A stretch of DNA of 64,000 bases, taken from positions 1 through 64,000 of the forward strand of contig QZKN01000170.1 of the NCBI GenBank assembly GCA_003598175.1. The letters are read 5' to 3'. Positions 15,205-24,776 of the stretch are shown here, one piece after another. Made by a program: the position numbers and the translations under genes. Position 1 is the first letter of the stretch, and every line of letters begins with the position of its first letter. This DNA comes from Candidatus Omnitrophota bacterium (GTDB lineage: Bacteria > Hinthialibacterota > Hinthialibacteria > Hinthialibacterales > Hinthialibacteraceae). The notes below the pieces were generated by a model, which worked only from the letters and a program-made list of their open reading frames with translations, was not told the DNA's origin and made no database searches.

Positions 15205-16884
15205 ATGAAGCATATCCGGACAAAAGTTTTTATGCCGCACTTAGTCCTTGTAATAAGTTTATATGTGAATGCAACCGGATCAGTTGCCGGGAATCCACAG
15301 GGAGAAGATTCAATGTGGTTACGAGCGAAAGGCCACGAGCGAACCTTCCGTTTTTCCACTCTGTTTACCGCGCAAGACGTACAGAAATATTTTACCAGCG
15401 ACGAAAAGATCGATCGGTCGATTGCCTGGTGCAAGGAGCATGGAATCACACGGGTGTTCATCGAAACGTTTCGAGACGGATTTACGGCGGAGAAAGAAAC
15501 CTTGGCGCGAGCGAGAGATCAATTTAGACAGGAAGGCCTGATCGTTTCGGGCTGTGTGACGCCGACCGGCATGGGAGTGGCTTCCAACGGGTGGAAAGTG
15601 GTCTCGAATTATGAATCGCCGAAGACGTTGGAGCAATGCCGAAGAATTTTTGAGTATACCGCCTCGCTTTTCGACGAAATCATGATCGATGATTTTCTGT
15701 TTACGGACGACGCCAGTCCTCTCTCGCAACAAGCGAAAGGCGCGCGAACCTGGGCGGAATATCGATGCGATTTGATGTTGGGCATCAGCCGTGAATATAT
15801 CCTCGGACCGGTTCGCGATGCGAATCCGCGCGCGGAAGTGATCATCAAGTATCCGCAGTGGTACGATAATTTTCACGAACGCGGATATAACGTGGATACC
15901 CAGACCGACATTTTCGATCACATCTGGGTGGGAACGGAAACGCGGGATCCGGACGCCGAACGCTGGGGCCGTAAGGCGCAATACGAAGCGTATTACATTA
16001 TGCGCTGGCTGACGGATGTGGGCGGCGAGAAAACGGGAGGCGGATGGTTTGATATCTACGACACCAGCCCGGAAACGTACGTCGAACAGGCGCGGCAAAC
16101 CATTCTTGGCGGCGCGAGGGAAGCCCTATTGTTTCATTTCGGCGCTTTACAAAAAGATCGTGGCGCGAAAAACATCGAAGTGTTATTGCATGAAATGCCG
16201 ACCTTGTTTTTGTTGGCGGAAGCGGTTGCCGATGCACAAGCCTGCGGGGTGCTGGCGCCAAAAATTCCCAACAGCAGTCCGGGAAAAGAGCCTTATGTGT
16301 ATGATTTTCTCGGCATGTTGGGAGTGCCTTTGGTTCCCTTCAGCCGCATCGACACGAACTTTTGCGCGGCCTTGTTCGCCATGCAGAGCTGGCAGAACGA
16401 TATTTTTCCGGTCCATTTCGAAGAATTTTCGGAGGAAGGCAAACCGGTTGTGATCACCGGTAATTTGCATGCGTTTTTGCAGTCCCGGCATTTCGACATT
16501 CCCGATTCCACGCTGATCTTTCCGATTCCCGAAGATCCGCGCAGTTTGTACGAAATCGATCCGGCGGCGCTTCGGCGCTTTCGGGAACATTTGCTCAAGC
16601 CACTCGGTCTGGCAGTGGAAGGACCGACAAAAGTATCGCTTTACCTTTATGATAACGGCGTGTTGGCAGTGGAAAATTTCCGCGATGAAAGCGCCCGTTT
16701 TTCCATTCAATTCCAAACCGCGATGGAAGAAGCGGAGCAGATTCACACCCGCAACACGTTTTTTGCGTTGCCGAGTGAACCATCGGCGCAAGTGAACATC
16801 AGCGAAAACCGATTGGATTTTCAACTGTCTCCCCGTTCGGCCGCGGTGGTGAAACTATCGGAATCACGGTTCACCTGTCCGTGA
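15205..16884 (+). CDS. secreted TIM-barrel-like protein of unknown activity
   Basis: A 559-residue exported protein. The ATG at 15205 opens a signal peptide (KVFMPHLVLVISLYVNATGS). The first 330 residues look like a TIM-barrel glycosidase relative: DRSIAWCKEHGITRVFIETFRDG, GLIVSGCVTPTGMG, FDEIMIDDFLFTDD (paired acidic residues at a strand end), EVIIKYPQWYDNFHERGY, FDHIWVGTETRDP, and a GGGWFDIYDTSPETYVEQARQTILGGAREALLFHFG strand. The last 200 residues resemble a glutamine-amidotransferase-like and beta-sandwich tail seen in some uncharacterised bacterial hydrolases. No catalytic assignment is certain; a glycan role is inferred from the fold. It has its own leader and is followed by a repeat-rich gap. 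Confidence 0.6.
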   Translation: MKHIRTKVFMPHLVLVISLYVNATGSVAGNPQGEDSMWLRAKGHERTFRFSTLFTAQDVQKYFTSDEKIDRSIAWCKEHGITRVFIETFRDGFTAEKETLARARDQFRQEGLIVSGCVTPTGMGVASNGWKVVSNYESPKTLEQCRRIFEYTASLFDEIMIDDFLFTDDASPLSQQAKGARTWAEYRCDLMLGISREYILGPVRDANPRAEVIIKYPQWYDNFHERGYNVDTQTDIFDHIWVGTETRDPDAERWGRKAQYEAYYIMRWLTDVGGEKTGGGWFDIYDTSPETYVEQARQTILGGAREALLFHFGALQKDRGAKNIEVLLHEMPTLFLLAEAVADAQACGVLAPKIPNSSPGKEPYVYDFLGMLGVPLVPFSRIDTNFCAALFAMQSWQNDIFPVHFEEFSEEGKPVVITGNLHAFLQSRHFDIPDSTLIFPIPEDPRSLYEIDPAALRRFREHLLKPLGLAVEGPTKVSLYLYDNGVLAVENFRDESARFSIQFQTAMEEAEQIHTRNTFFALPSEPSAQVNISENRLDFQLSPRSAAVVKLSESRFTCP

Positions 16885-16912
16885 CGTTAAGGAGATACCC
16901 GCAAAGGGTGGG

Positions 16913-16945
16913 GGGTGGCAAGGGCAGCGTCGTTTCTGCCCTTGC
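16913..16945. repeat. GCAAGGGCAG hairpin repeat, copy 1
   Basis: A perfect 10-bp stem, GCAAGGGCAG (16918-16927) with CTGCCCTTGC (16936-16945), and an 8-base loop CGTCGTTT. Bases 16913-16944 are identical over 32 positions to the reverse complement of 39853-39884, 23 kb away. Confidence 0.85.
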
Positions 16946-17024
16946 GTGGGATGCCACTGCAATCCCGCAACGGTTCATACAACGACGCCTTGCCGCCCCA
17001 CAAGCGCCGGCGGGACGCCGATGT

Positions 17025-17064
17025 TATACCGTAGACGCGGTTCGCGAACCGCCCCTACGGTATA
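17025..17064. repeat. 40-bp near-perfect palindrome
   Basis: Outer arms TATACCGTAG (17025-17034) and CTACGGTATA (17055-17064) enclose a perfect inner palindrome GCGGTTCGCGAACCGC (17037-17052); only the two AC/CC base pairs between them are unmatched. Possible cruciform or hairpin element of unknown role. Confidence 0.85.
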
Positions 17065-17368
17065 TGCTTCACTCTTGGAATTTGCATGGAGACGCACACT
17101 TCACCCAATAATTTAAAAATTAAATATACAATAATAAACCATCATACCCATATCATTCAAATTGGAAATCCTTGCGGTATGCCTCTTTACAAATCTGCAA
17201 CAATTCGGAATAATGGTGAACACACACGCGACATCCAACCTGATGCAGGATGGGATGTGGGACTAATTGGGATAGAATAATTTCATATAAAAATTAATAT
17301 TTGAACCGGAATTTCCTTTGTCATGACGGCAACAAATCCTGAATGGATTTGTAGGGGATTGTTATACG

Positions 17369-20300
17369 ATGCAATTGCTGCGGATCGGTTGCCGGAGGTT
17401 GTTTTCCTTTCGTTTTCTCTTCCTTGTATTCGTGATGGGCGGGTGTTTTTGTTTTGCAAAAGCCCCTTCCGGCGAATACGAACCGCTTGAAGGATGCGGC
17501 CAACGATGGCAGATCGTATCCTTTCTTCAAGACGCCGAATTGAGCGGACGAAATATTTTTCAATTGTCATTTGAAAAAACAGAAATGATGTGGGTCGCAT
17601 CGTCGGATGGATTGTATCGATACAATGGCTATCAGTGGACTAAATACACGAAAAAAGACGGATTACCTTCCAATGTCATCCGTTGCGTTCACGTTTCCGG
17701 CAAAGGAGACGTGTGGATCGGCTCGGACCGGGGAGCAGGCGTTTTCAATCCGACCAACCTTACGTTTTCAAGCATGGCGTCCGACGCCAATCCGGCCGGA
17801 AACAGCATTCGTCGCATCCGCGAAGACCGCGAAGGAACCTTGTGGTTTTGCTCCGACGGATGGCCGGATCCGCAAAGCGCCCAAGGACTCACCTCGTTTA
17901 AAGATTGGATCTGGACGAAACACGGACCAGAAAACGGCTTACCCTCCGATTGCATATTGGATTACTTCATGGATTCCCGCGGACGCCAATATGTGTTAAC
18001 GGACAATGGCGTGTCCCATTGGAATGGCGCTCGATGGATTCAATCCGTAGAACAGAACAGCCTTGCGGACAGCCCATTGCACCGCGGTTGGATCGTGGAA
18101 TCCGGCGAAGGTGATCTCCTCGTCATCACTCCCCACACCACCTTTCTCCGCCGACAGGAACAATGGGAAGAAGTCCCTCTCCCTCCAAAATGGATCAACA
18201 CCGCCGTTTGCTCCACTCGCGATGGGGAAATATTGATGTGCACGCGACTCAATGAAACGGAAAACGCATTTTATCGCTGGAATCAAACCCGCTGGGATCG
18301 ACTGACGCAAGGTTTTCCGGCAAGCGAGTATCCCCATCTCGAATCCCTGCACGAAGGACCGGACGGCTCGATCTGGAGCGTCGGATACGATTATTTCATG
18401 CGCTGGGAACGGAAAACCGGCGAATGGAGATGCTACACGCAACTCCCACCCCCGCAATTCGTCGATCATCAGGGTCATGTCTGGTTTTTCGAACCGCAAG
18501 GCAAGCGCGCTATCCGTTACGATGGCAACCGTTGGAACGAAGAACCTCTTCTCGCCAATGTCGGTTTGGATGCGGAAAAAAACGTGTATTCGTGGGAATC
18601 CCATACGTTTATTCACCGCACGCCTGACGGACTGCGGGAATTTCGCAAAGACGATCTCGGTTTACTGGCCATTGATGGATTTATCTCTCGAAAATCCGGC
18701 GGTTTTGGAATGTATGGAAAAGATGCGGATGGGGTGGTTCTGTTACAGCAGGTCAGCCGGACGGAATGGGAAAAAAAACGGATTCCCGACCTGCGGGAGA
18801 AAACCATTCTGCAGGGATATAGCGATCCAATTGAGGGAATTTGGTTTCTCACGGAAGAGCCGAAGTCCAAACAGCAACAAATCATTCATCTGCTCAATGA
18901 GTCGGTCAACCGCTATCCACTTCCTTTCCCACATAAAAATCACAAAGAAAGGCTCTTTCTCGATTCAAAAAGTACCTTGTGGATTTATGGCGATTTCGGC
19001 GCTTTTTATCTGGACCGGAGCCTCAACGCCGGCTGGATACCGATTGAAAACCTGGAAGGAAAACACGTCATTCATTGCCACGAAACCGAAGCCGGCATCT
19101 GGTTGGCGTACGATGGCCTTTCCGGAGGGAAAGACGGCCTGGCCTTGATCGGAAAGGATACCTTCAAAACCTATGACTTTGGAATCAAACGATCTCTCAC
19201 CTATCACGATGATACAATTCTGTTTTTTTACGGAAAACAAAAACTGTATTTCATCTCCCAAGACACCCATCACGAACCGCATCCGCTGACGATTCCTTTG
19301 CAAGGCTCCGCCGCCGGACTGGTACACGATCCGAACGGGAATGTATGGATCGGCCTAAACGGCCTGGTTTTACGCTATTCGCCGGATCGGATTCCTCCCG
19401 AAACCTCGATTCATACCCCCATCAAACAGATCCAGGAAAAATCGCCCCTTCCCATCCGATTCATCGGTGCGGAAAAATATAGGCCGAATCAAATCCGGAA
19501 GACGTATCAATTTTCCTGGAGAATCGATGCCGGTGAATGGAGCCGCTTTCAACCTGCGCCGACCGCCCCGCTGGAGATTCCCGGTTTGGCGCCGGGAAAC
19601 CATGTGTTGGAAGTGCGCGCCCGAGACGAAGGACTGGATATCGATCCCACGCCGGCGCGTTTCGAATTCCTCGTTGCCTCCATCCCCTTGCAGCAGCGAA
19701 CATGGTTCAAACCCCTTGTATTCAGCGTTTTCCTGATCATTGTGCTCCTCAGCCTGGTCTCGATCCGCACGGCATTCAAAGCCAATTCCACGAAACGGGA
19801 ATTGGCGTATTATACCGGCCAGCTCGAGGGAAAAGTCAAATCGCAAACGGAAGCGTTGCGAGAATCCGAGACGCTCTATTATTCCTTGATCCATCATTTG
19901 CCTCAATACATCTTTCGCAAAAATCGGCAGGGACGTTTCATTTTCGTCAATCATCATTTTTGTACATTACTCGGCAAAACACCGGAGGAAATTCTGGGAA
20001 AAACCGATCTGGATTTCTACCCGATCGAATTGGCGAAAAAATATCGGGAAGACGATCTGAAAGTTCTGGAAACGGGTTCGATATTTGAAACGATCGAAGA
20101 AAATCAAACCCAAAACGGAACGAAAACATGGGTGCAGGTGCTCAAAACGCCGGTATACGACGCCGAACAAAAAAGCATCGCCGTGCAAGGTATTTTTTGG
20201 GATATTTCCGAACTCATCCGGGCAAAAAATGAACTGCAAAAGTCACAAGTCATGTTGAAATTGGTGATCAACAATATTCCTCAAATCATCTTCTGGCAGG

Positions 20301-21781
20301 ATAATCGTCTGACCTACCTTGGCTGTAACGAGAACTTTGCCCGCATCGCCGGCCTCAACCGGCCGGAAGATATCGTGGGCAAAACCGATTCCGAACTGGC
20401 CTGGAATGAGGAAACCGCGAAACGATTTGAAGAAATCAACCGTTCCGTCATGGAATCCGACCGACTCCGTCTCCACGTTCTCGAAACCTTGACGACGCGC
20501 GACAACCAATCCATCCGCGTGGATACCAATAAAATCCCGCTGCACGATACGGATGGAAATGTCGTGGGCATTTTGAGCACATACGAAGACATTACCGAAC
20601 GCATGAAAATGGAAGAAGAAAAAACCGATTTGGCGGAACAACTGCGCCAATCACAAAAGATGGAATCAATCGGACGCCTGGCCGGCGGCGTCGCTCATGA
20701 TTTCAACAATTTGTTGACGGTCATCCTCGGGTACTGCGATCTTCTGGGCGGGAAAGTACAAGCCGACAGTCCGCAATTCCGCCATATCGTAGAAATAGAA
20801 AAATCCGCCAAACGGGCCAGCGCCCTCACCAATCAATTGTTGGCGTTCAGCCGCAAACAAATCATTCAACCCAAGGTGCTCAATCTCAACAAAATCGTCA
20901 CGGAAATGGATTCCATGCTGCGTCGCTTGATCGGAGAAGACATCGAACTGGTTACGATTCCCGATCCCGAACTCGGCCACGTCAACGCGGATCCGGGACA
21001 AATCGAACAAATCATCATCAATCTGGTCGTCAACGCGCGAGACGCCATGCCCACAGGCGGAAAACTCACCATCGAAACTCTTAATGTCGTAATTCGCGAA
21101 GATTTCCTCCGTTATCATTTCGATATCGAACCGGGTTCCTACATTTTGCTTTCCATCAAGGACACCGGCGTCGGCATGGATGCGAAAACCAAATCCCATA
21201 TTTTCGAACCGTTCTTCACGACGAAAGAAAAAGACAAAGGCACCGGCCTGGGTCTCTCGACGGTCTATGGCATCGTAAAACAAAACGGTGGGAGCATCTC
21301 CGTCATCAGCGAATCCAACGTCGGCACATCGTTTAAAATCTACCTGCCGCGCGTCGAAAAAGAACAACCGTCAGCGTCCCCGGCTCCGGCCATTACCCCG
21401 GAACTGAAAGGAACCGAAACGATTTTGCTGGTGGAAGACGAAGAAATGGTCCGCAGCCTCGCCCGTTACATCCTCGAACATCACGGATACCATGTCCTGG
21501 TTGCCCAATACGGCAACGAGGCGCTGCAGATCAGCCAAAAATATAACGGACCGATTCATTTGCTGATTTCCGACATTGTCATGCCTTCGATGGGCGGACG
21601 AGAACTGGCCGAACAACTGAACCTTATCCGGCCGGATACAAAAATTTTATATATGTCAGGATACACCACGACCGCCATAACGCCTCAGAACATGAAGGAT
21701 CTTCACGCCGGTTTCCTGCAAAAACCCTTTACACCGGAAGAATTGGTCCGCAAAACCCGTGAGATTTTGGACGCCGATTGA
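17369..21781 (+). CDS. hybrid sensor histidine kinase: beta-propeller, Y_Y_Y, two PAS, HK, receiver
   Basis: A 1470-residue one-piece two-component protein. Signal peptide or anchor in residues 10-32; periplasmic two-component-regulator propeller repeats to about 700 (recurring WVASSDGLYRYNG, DVWIGSDRGAGVFN, GNVWIGLNGLVLRYS); Y_Y_Y domain about 705-775; membrane helix about 783-801; PAS domains at about 833-950 and 958-1080; HisKA with phospho-acceptor His1110 in VAHDFNN; HATPase with N box near 1217 and DTGVGM near 1264; receiver from about 1349 with phospho-Asp1402 in LLISDIVMP. Relatives in Bacteroidetes sense glycans through the propeller and end in an AraC domain; this one ends in a receiver, so output must pass to another protein. 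No partner gene is adjacent; it converges with a DegT gene. Confidence 0.92.
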   Translation: MQLLRIGCRRLFSFRFLFLVFVMGGCFCFAKAPSGEYEPLEGCGQRWQIVSFLQDAELSGRNIFQLSFEKTEMMWVASSDGLYRYNGYQWTKYTKKDGLPSNVIRCVHVSGKGDVWIGSDRGAGVFNPTNLTFSSMASDANPAGNSIRRIREDREGTLWFCSDGWPDPQSAQGLTSFKDWIWTKHGPENGLPSDCILDYFMDSRGRQYVLTDNGVSHWNGARWIQSVEQNSLADSPLHRGWIVESGEGDLLVITPHTTFLRRQEQWEEVPLPPKWINTAVCSTRDGEILMCTRLNETENAFYRWNQTRWDRLTQGFPASEYPHLESLHEGPDGSIWSVGYDYFMRWERKTGEWRCYTQLPPPQFVDHQGHVWFFEPQGKRAIRYDGNRWNEEPLLANVGLDAEKNVYSWESHTFIHRTPDGLREFRKDDLGLLAIDGFISRKSGGFGMYGKDADGVVLLQQVSRTEWEKKRIPDLREKTILQGYSDPIEGIWFLTEEPKSKQQQIIHLLNESVNRYPLPFPHKNHKERLFLDSKSTLWIYGDFGAFYLDRSLNAGWIPIENLEGKHVIHCHETEAGIWLAYDGLSGGKDGLALIGKDTFKTYDFGIKRSLTYHDDTILFFYGKQKLYFISQDTHHEPHPLTIPLQGSAAGLVHDPNGNVWIGLNGLVLRYSPDRIPPETSIHTPIKQIQEKSPLPIRFIGAEKYRPNQIRKTYQFSWRIDAGEWSRFQPAPTAPLEIPGLAPGNHVLEVRARDEGLDIDPTPARFEFLVASIPLQQRTWFKPLVFSVFLIIVLLSLVSIRTAFKANSTKRELAYYTGQLEGKVKSQTEALRESETLYYSLIHHLPQYIFRKNRQGRFIFVNHHFCTLLGKTPEEILGKTDLDFYPIELAKKYREDDLKVLETGSIFETIEENQTQNGTKTWVQVLKTPVYDAEQKSIAVQGIFWDISELIRAKNELQKSQVMLKLVINNIPQIIFWQDNRLTYLGCNENFARIAGLNRPEDIVGKTDSELAWNEETAKRFEEINRSVMESDRLRLHVLETLTTRDNQSIRVDTNKIPLHDTDGNVVGILSTYEDITERMKMEEEKTDLAEQLRQSQKMESIGRLAGGVAHDFNNLLTVILGYCDLLGGKVQADSPQFRHIVEIEKSAKRASALTNQLLAFSRKQIIQPKVLNLNKIVTEMDSMLRRLIGEDIELVTIPDPELGHVNADPGQIEQIIINLVVNARDAMPTGGKLTIETLNVVIREDFLRYHFDIEPGSYILLSIKDTGVGMDAKTKSHIFEPFFTTKEKDKGTGLGLSTVYGIVKQNGGSISVISESNVGTSFKIYLPRVEKEQPSASPAPAITPELKGTETILLVEDEEMVRSLARYILEHHGYHVLVAQYGNEALQISQKYNGPIHLLISDIVMPSMGGRELAEQLNLIRPDTKILYMSGYTTTAITPQNMKDLHAGFLQKPFTPEELVRKTREILDAD

Positions 21782-21800
21782 ACGCCGCACGTCCATCTCC

Positions 21801-22958
21801 TCAAGTGATCGGCGCTTCCCAAATTGCCCGAACCACGTCGCGCTGCAAGTCTTCCTCGAGATCGGTATAAAAAGGTAAGCGCACCAATCGTTTGCTGATC
21901 GACTCCGTAAACGGCAATTCCCCCTCACGATATCCGAATCGCTTGCCCATCGGCGATACATGCAGAGGAATATAGTGAAAAACACTGAGGATGCCCTTCT
22001 TTTGCAAATGTTGAATCAAACGGCTACGTTTCTCATTATTGGGTAGAATTAAATAAAACATATGGTAGGATTGTTGGCAGTGGGTGGGAATAAAGGGAAG
22101 TTGCACGCCATTGCCTTCCGCCCAAGCGCCGAGCTGCTCACGATACCTATCCCAAATGCGCCGGCGTTTTTCCTGAATTCGATCCTTCACTTCCAACTGC
22201 GCAAAGAGAAACGCCGCCTGCAAATCCGACGGCAGGTAACTCGAACCGATATCCACCCAGCTGTATTTCTCCACTTCCCCGCGAAAAAAGCGCATGCGGT
22301 CGGTTCCCTTCTCCCGCAGAATTTCCGCTCGTTCGACAAACCGTTTCTCATTGACAAGCAACGCGCCTCCTTCGCCGCAGGTAAAATTCTTCGTCTCATG
22401 AAAACTCAAGGCGGCCAATTGCCCGAAAGATCCCAACCAGCGGTTCTTGTATTTACCAAACAAACCATGCGCATTGTCTTCCACCACGGCAATCCCACGT
22501 CGTTGCGCGATTTCACCAATCGCATCCATCTCACAACCCACGCCGCCATAATGCACCGGAACAATCGCCTTGGTTTTCGCCGTGATCGCGCCTTCCAGCT
22601 GCGTTTCATCCAGATTCAACGTATCGGGGCGAATATCGATGAAAACCGGCTTCGCGCCGAACAACACAAACGCATTCACCGTCGACACGAACGTAAACGA
22701 AGGAAGAATCACTTCGTCGCCGGCGCGAATATTCAACAACAAAACCGACAGTTCCAACGCGTGAGTACAAGAACCTGTCAAAAGCACTTTCGGAACATCC
22801 AACGTCTTTTCCAATAACGCCTGCGCTTTTTTCGAAAACGGCCCGTCGCCGGAAATCACGCCATTCTCGATGGCTTCCCGAATATAACGCAGTTCATTCC
22901 CTTGAAACGTCGGACGATTAAAGACAATTCTATATTGATCCGTCAACGAAGGAGGCAT
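21801..22958 (-). CDS. DegT/DnrJ/EryC1/StrS aminotransferase (WecE/RffA-like)
   Basis: A 385-residue PLP-dependent sugar aminotransferase, close in pattern to dTDP-4-amino-4,6-dideoxygalactose transaminase (WecE/RffA): FNRPTFQGNELRYI, SGDGPFSKKAQALLE, LTGSCTHALELSVLLL, GDEVILPSFTFVSTVNAFV, PVFIDIRPDTLNLD, VEDNAHGLFGKYKNRWLGSFG and SFHETKNFTCGEGGALLVN, where the Lys binds PLP. Such enzymes make amino sugars for surface polysaccharide. No nucleotide-sugar partner genes are adjacent. The next gene upstream on the strand is a second DegT protein, 170 bp away across a hairpin repeat. Ends 20 bp from the kinase stop (convergent). Confidence 0.88.
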   Translation of the reverse strand: MPPSLTDQYRIVFNRPTFQGNELRYIREAIENGVISGDGPFSKKAQALLEKTLDVPKVLLTGSCTHALELSVLLLNIRAGDEVILPSFTFVSTVNAFVLFGAKPVFIDIRPDTLNLDETQLEGAITAKTKAIVPVHYGGVGCEMDAIGEIAQRRGIAVVEDNAHGLFGKYKNRWLGSFGQLAALSFHETKNFTCGEGGALLVNEKRFVERAEILREKGTDRMRFFRGEVEKYSWVDIGSSYLPSDLQAAFLFAQLEVKDRIQEKRRRIWDRYREQLGAWAEGNGVQLPFIPTHCQQSYHMFYLILPNNEKRSRLIQHLQKKGILSVFHYIPLHVSPMGKRFGYREGELPFTESISKRLVRLPFYTDLEEDLQRDVVRAIWEAPIT

Positions 22959-23065
22959 CTCTCAATCTTTCATGAAGGAATAGTGCAAGTTACCGGAAGG
23001 AAGTATGATTCATTCTTAAAAATAGGGAAGCAGCGCAATCAAAAAATCATTGGATAGATAAAAAG

Positions 23066-23107
23066 GTGGGTAGAGCAAGCGTCCCCGCTTGCATCATTTC
23101 TTCCCAC
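23066..23107. repeat. twin-hairpin intergenic repeat, copy 3
   Basis: GTGGG (23066-23070) and CCCAC (23103-23107) enclose the hairpin GCAAGCG-tccc-CGCTTGC (23075-23092), the same core as copies near 5044 and 45548. The second hairpin is degraded; a CTGCTTGCGCC tail continues into the end of the neighbouring gene region. Confidence 0.7.
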
Positions 23108-23128
23108 GTCCCTGCTTGCGCCTTCTAT

Positions 23129-24493
23129 TTAAGTCAGTTGGGAATACACTTCTCTTACGCCGGCAATAATCCAATCATTCATTTCATCCGTGTATTTCGG
23201 TCCGATGCGAATCTGCACGAAGCGATCATAAATATCCAACGTCTGCCGGCACGTGTCCGGCCCATACTCAATCGCCTTCCCTTCCGGCGAAGTGAACGAG
23301 GGCCAGTTGGGATGACGCGTCTGTTTCTGCATCACCGATTCCGCTACCGGCAGCAGCACGGATCCGGTCAACCGGCTGCAGGGAACTTTCCGTTTGCGCA
23401 GTTCGGCCAGGAACTGATCGCATTGTTCCTTGCTTTTTGTTTCGATATAAACAGCGTAGCCAATATCGCCCTGCGGATCCGGACGCTTGCGCTTTTTGAT
23501 GCCGGGCAGGTCTTTGATTCCATCCCGCACCGCCTCCGCGTTGCGTCGCATATCGCGAATCATCGTATCGAGTTTGGGCAGCTGCGCCCATAACACCGCA
23601 CCGGTGAATTCATTCATGCGGTAGTTTTCCCCGGCGAAGTTGCTCAGTTGCGTCTTGCCTATGCGGTTTTTGAACAGCTCGTCAAAACCTCCCATATTAT
23701 GAAACCGGCACGCGCGCTCGTAAATCAAGGGATTACCGGTTACCACCGCGCCGCCTTCACCGGAACTGATCATTTTATGCAGCTGAAAACTATAAATCCC
23801 CACATCCCCGATCGTTCCCAATTTCTTGCCGTGATAAGAACCGCCGACGCATTGCGCGCAATCCTCCAACACCGCAATCCCTTTTTTCTTCGCAATATCC
23901 ATAATGGGATCCATATCGCAAGGTCCACCCAACAAATGCACCGCAATCACGGCTTTCGTGCGCGGCGTGATCGCTTTCTCGAACGATTGTGGATCGAGAC
24001 ACATTGATTCGTCGATATCCGCAAACACCGGCAGCGCACCGGCATGAACAACACAAGTATAATCGGACCACCACGTATACGCGGGAACGATGACTTCGTC
24101 CCCCGGCCCGATGCCCAAACCGGTAATGGCGCTGTTTAAGGCCGTCGTACCCGACGTAACCGCCAGTGCATAGGGCGCACCCATATAGTTTGCAAAACCT
24201 TCTTCGAATTCCTTCACTTTCACCGCTTTGCCCTGACCGTAAAAACGGAAGGGAGACCCCTCTTCCAGCACGTCGATGAGCGATTCTTCCTCGTGCTTGT
24301 CATAATACTGCGGCGCGACAAATCCGGCATTGATCTGCGGCGCCTTCGCCGGATCCAGCGCGGCGGAAGCCGTCCGACTCCAACCGTCGATCAACAACGG
24401 CGAAGCGGAAGCGGCCGCGAGACTCCTGGCAAGGAACGATCGGCGGGAAAACTGGGTTGGGTTTTTGTTTTCATCTTTCGAATGTATTGACAT
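23129..24493 (-). CDS. DegT/DnrJ/EryC1/StrS aminotransferase-fold protein with Tat signal
   Basis: A 454-residue protein from the ATG at 24493; an upstream TTG frame extension is not needed. Residues 12-40 form a twin-arginine signal, FSRRSFLARSLAAASASPLL, so the protein appears to be exported folded, as expected for a PLP enzyme loaded in the cytoplasm. The body is a clear DegT fold: APQYYDKHEEESLIDVLEEGSPFRFYGQG, AVTSGTTALNSAITGLGIGPGDEVIVPAYTWWSDYTCVVHAG, LEDCAQCVGGSYHGKKLG and SFQLHKMISSGEGGAVVTGN with the candidate PLP Lys. The substrate is unknown. Tat-exported DegT proteins are rare outside a few uncultured or planctomycete-like groups. It sits beside, but is not overlapping with, the cytoplasmic DegT gene. 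Confidence 0.85.
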   Translation of the reverse strand: MSIHSKDENKNPTQFSRRSFLARSLAAASASPLLIDGWSRTASAALDPAKAPQINAGFVAPQYYDKHEEESLIDVLEEGSPFRFYGQGKAVKVKEFEEGFANYMGAPYALAVTSGTTALNSAITGLGIGPGDEVIVPAYTWWSDYTCVVHAGALPVFADIDESMCLDPQSFEKAITPRTKAVIAVHLLGGPCDMDPIMDIAKKKGIAVLEDCAQCVGGSYHGKKLGTIGDVGIYSFQLHKMISSGEGGAVVTGNPLIYERACRFHNMGGFDELFKNRIGKTQLSNFAGENYRMNEFTGAVLWAQLPKLDTMIRDMRRNAEAVRDGIKDLPGIKKRKRPDPQGDIGYAVYIETKSKEQCDQFLAELRKRKVPCSRLTGSVLLPVAESVMQKQTRHPNWPSFTSPEGKAIEYGPDTCRQTLDIYDRFVQIRIGPKYTDEMNDWIIAGVREVYSQLT

Positions 24494-24563
24494 GATCCAG
24501 GGCCCCTTTACTTTTTTATTATGTTTTAATGTATACACTTCCGTGATATGATAGTTTATACGA

Positions 24564-24776
24564 TTATATGATCACTAGATCACCGGTCTGCGCGGTATCC
24601 GTAATTTTGGTCAGACGCGATAGAAAATCACTCGCATCCAGGATTTCCATCAACACGGGCCGATCATCCGGCGAGAAATGAACGATCATCCCTTCTGTAT
24701 CCTGGGCATAGTCGATTATATCATCGGATAAATGAACCAGAAGAACATCATCTTCGCGATTATATTGTACTTTCAT
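24564..24776 (-). CDS. DUF2283 protein
   Basis: A 70-residue protein beginning MKVQYNREDDVLLVHLSDDIIDYAQDTEGMIVHFSPDDRPVLMEILDASDFL, the DUF2283 pattern (Y-x-x-E-x-D-x-L-x-I, then a GVIxxxDxxxxxVxIEILDAS motif). The function of DUF2283 is unknown. Its start overlaps the end of the DUF4258 gene by 17 bp, the pairing typical of toxin-antitoxin-like modules. A ribosome-binding site GGAG lies 7 bp upstream within the overlap. It lies between the Tat DegT gene and the complex I operon on the same strand. Confidence 0.8.
   Translation of the reverse strand: MKVQYNREDDVLLVHLSDDIIDYAQDTEGMIVHFSPDDRPVLMEILDASDFLSRLTKITDTAQTGDLVII

Larger units (their letters stand above)
16885..17368. other. repeat-rich intergenic region
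   Basis: A 484-bp gap without a convincing gene. The left half (16905-17064) is packed with inverted repeats, listed separately; the right half is AT-rich. TAGGGGA about 12 bp before the kinase ATG is a possible ribosome-binding site. Confidence 0.5.
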
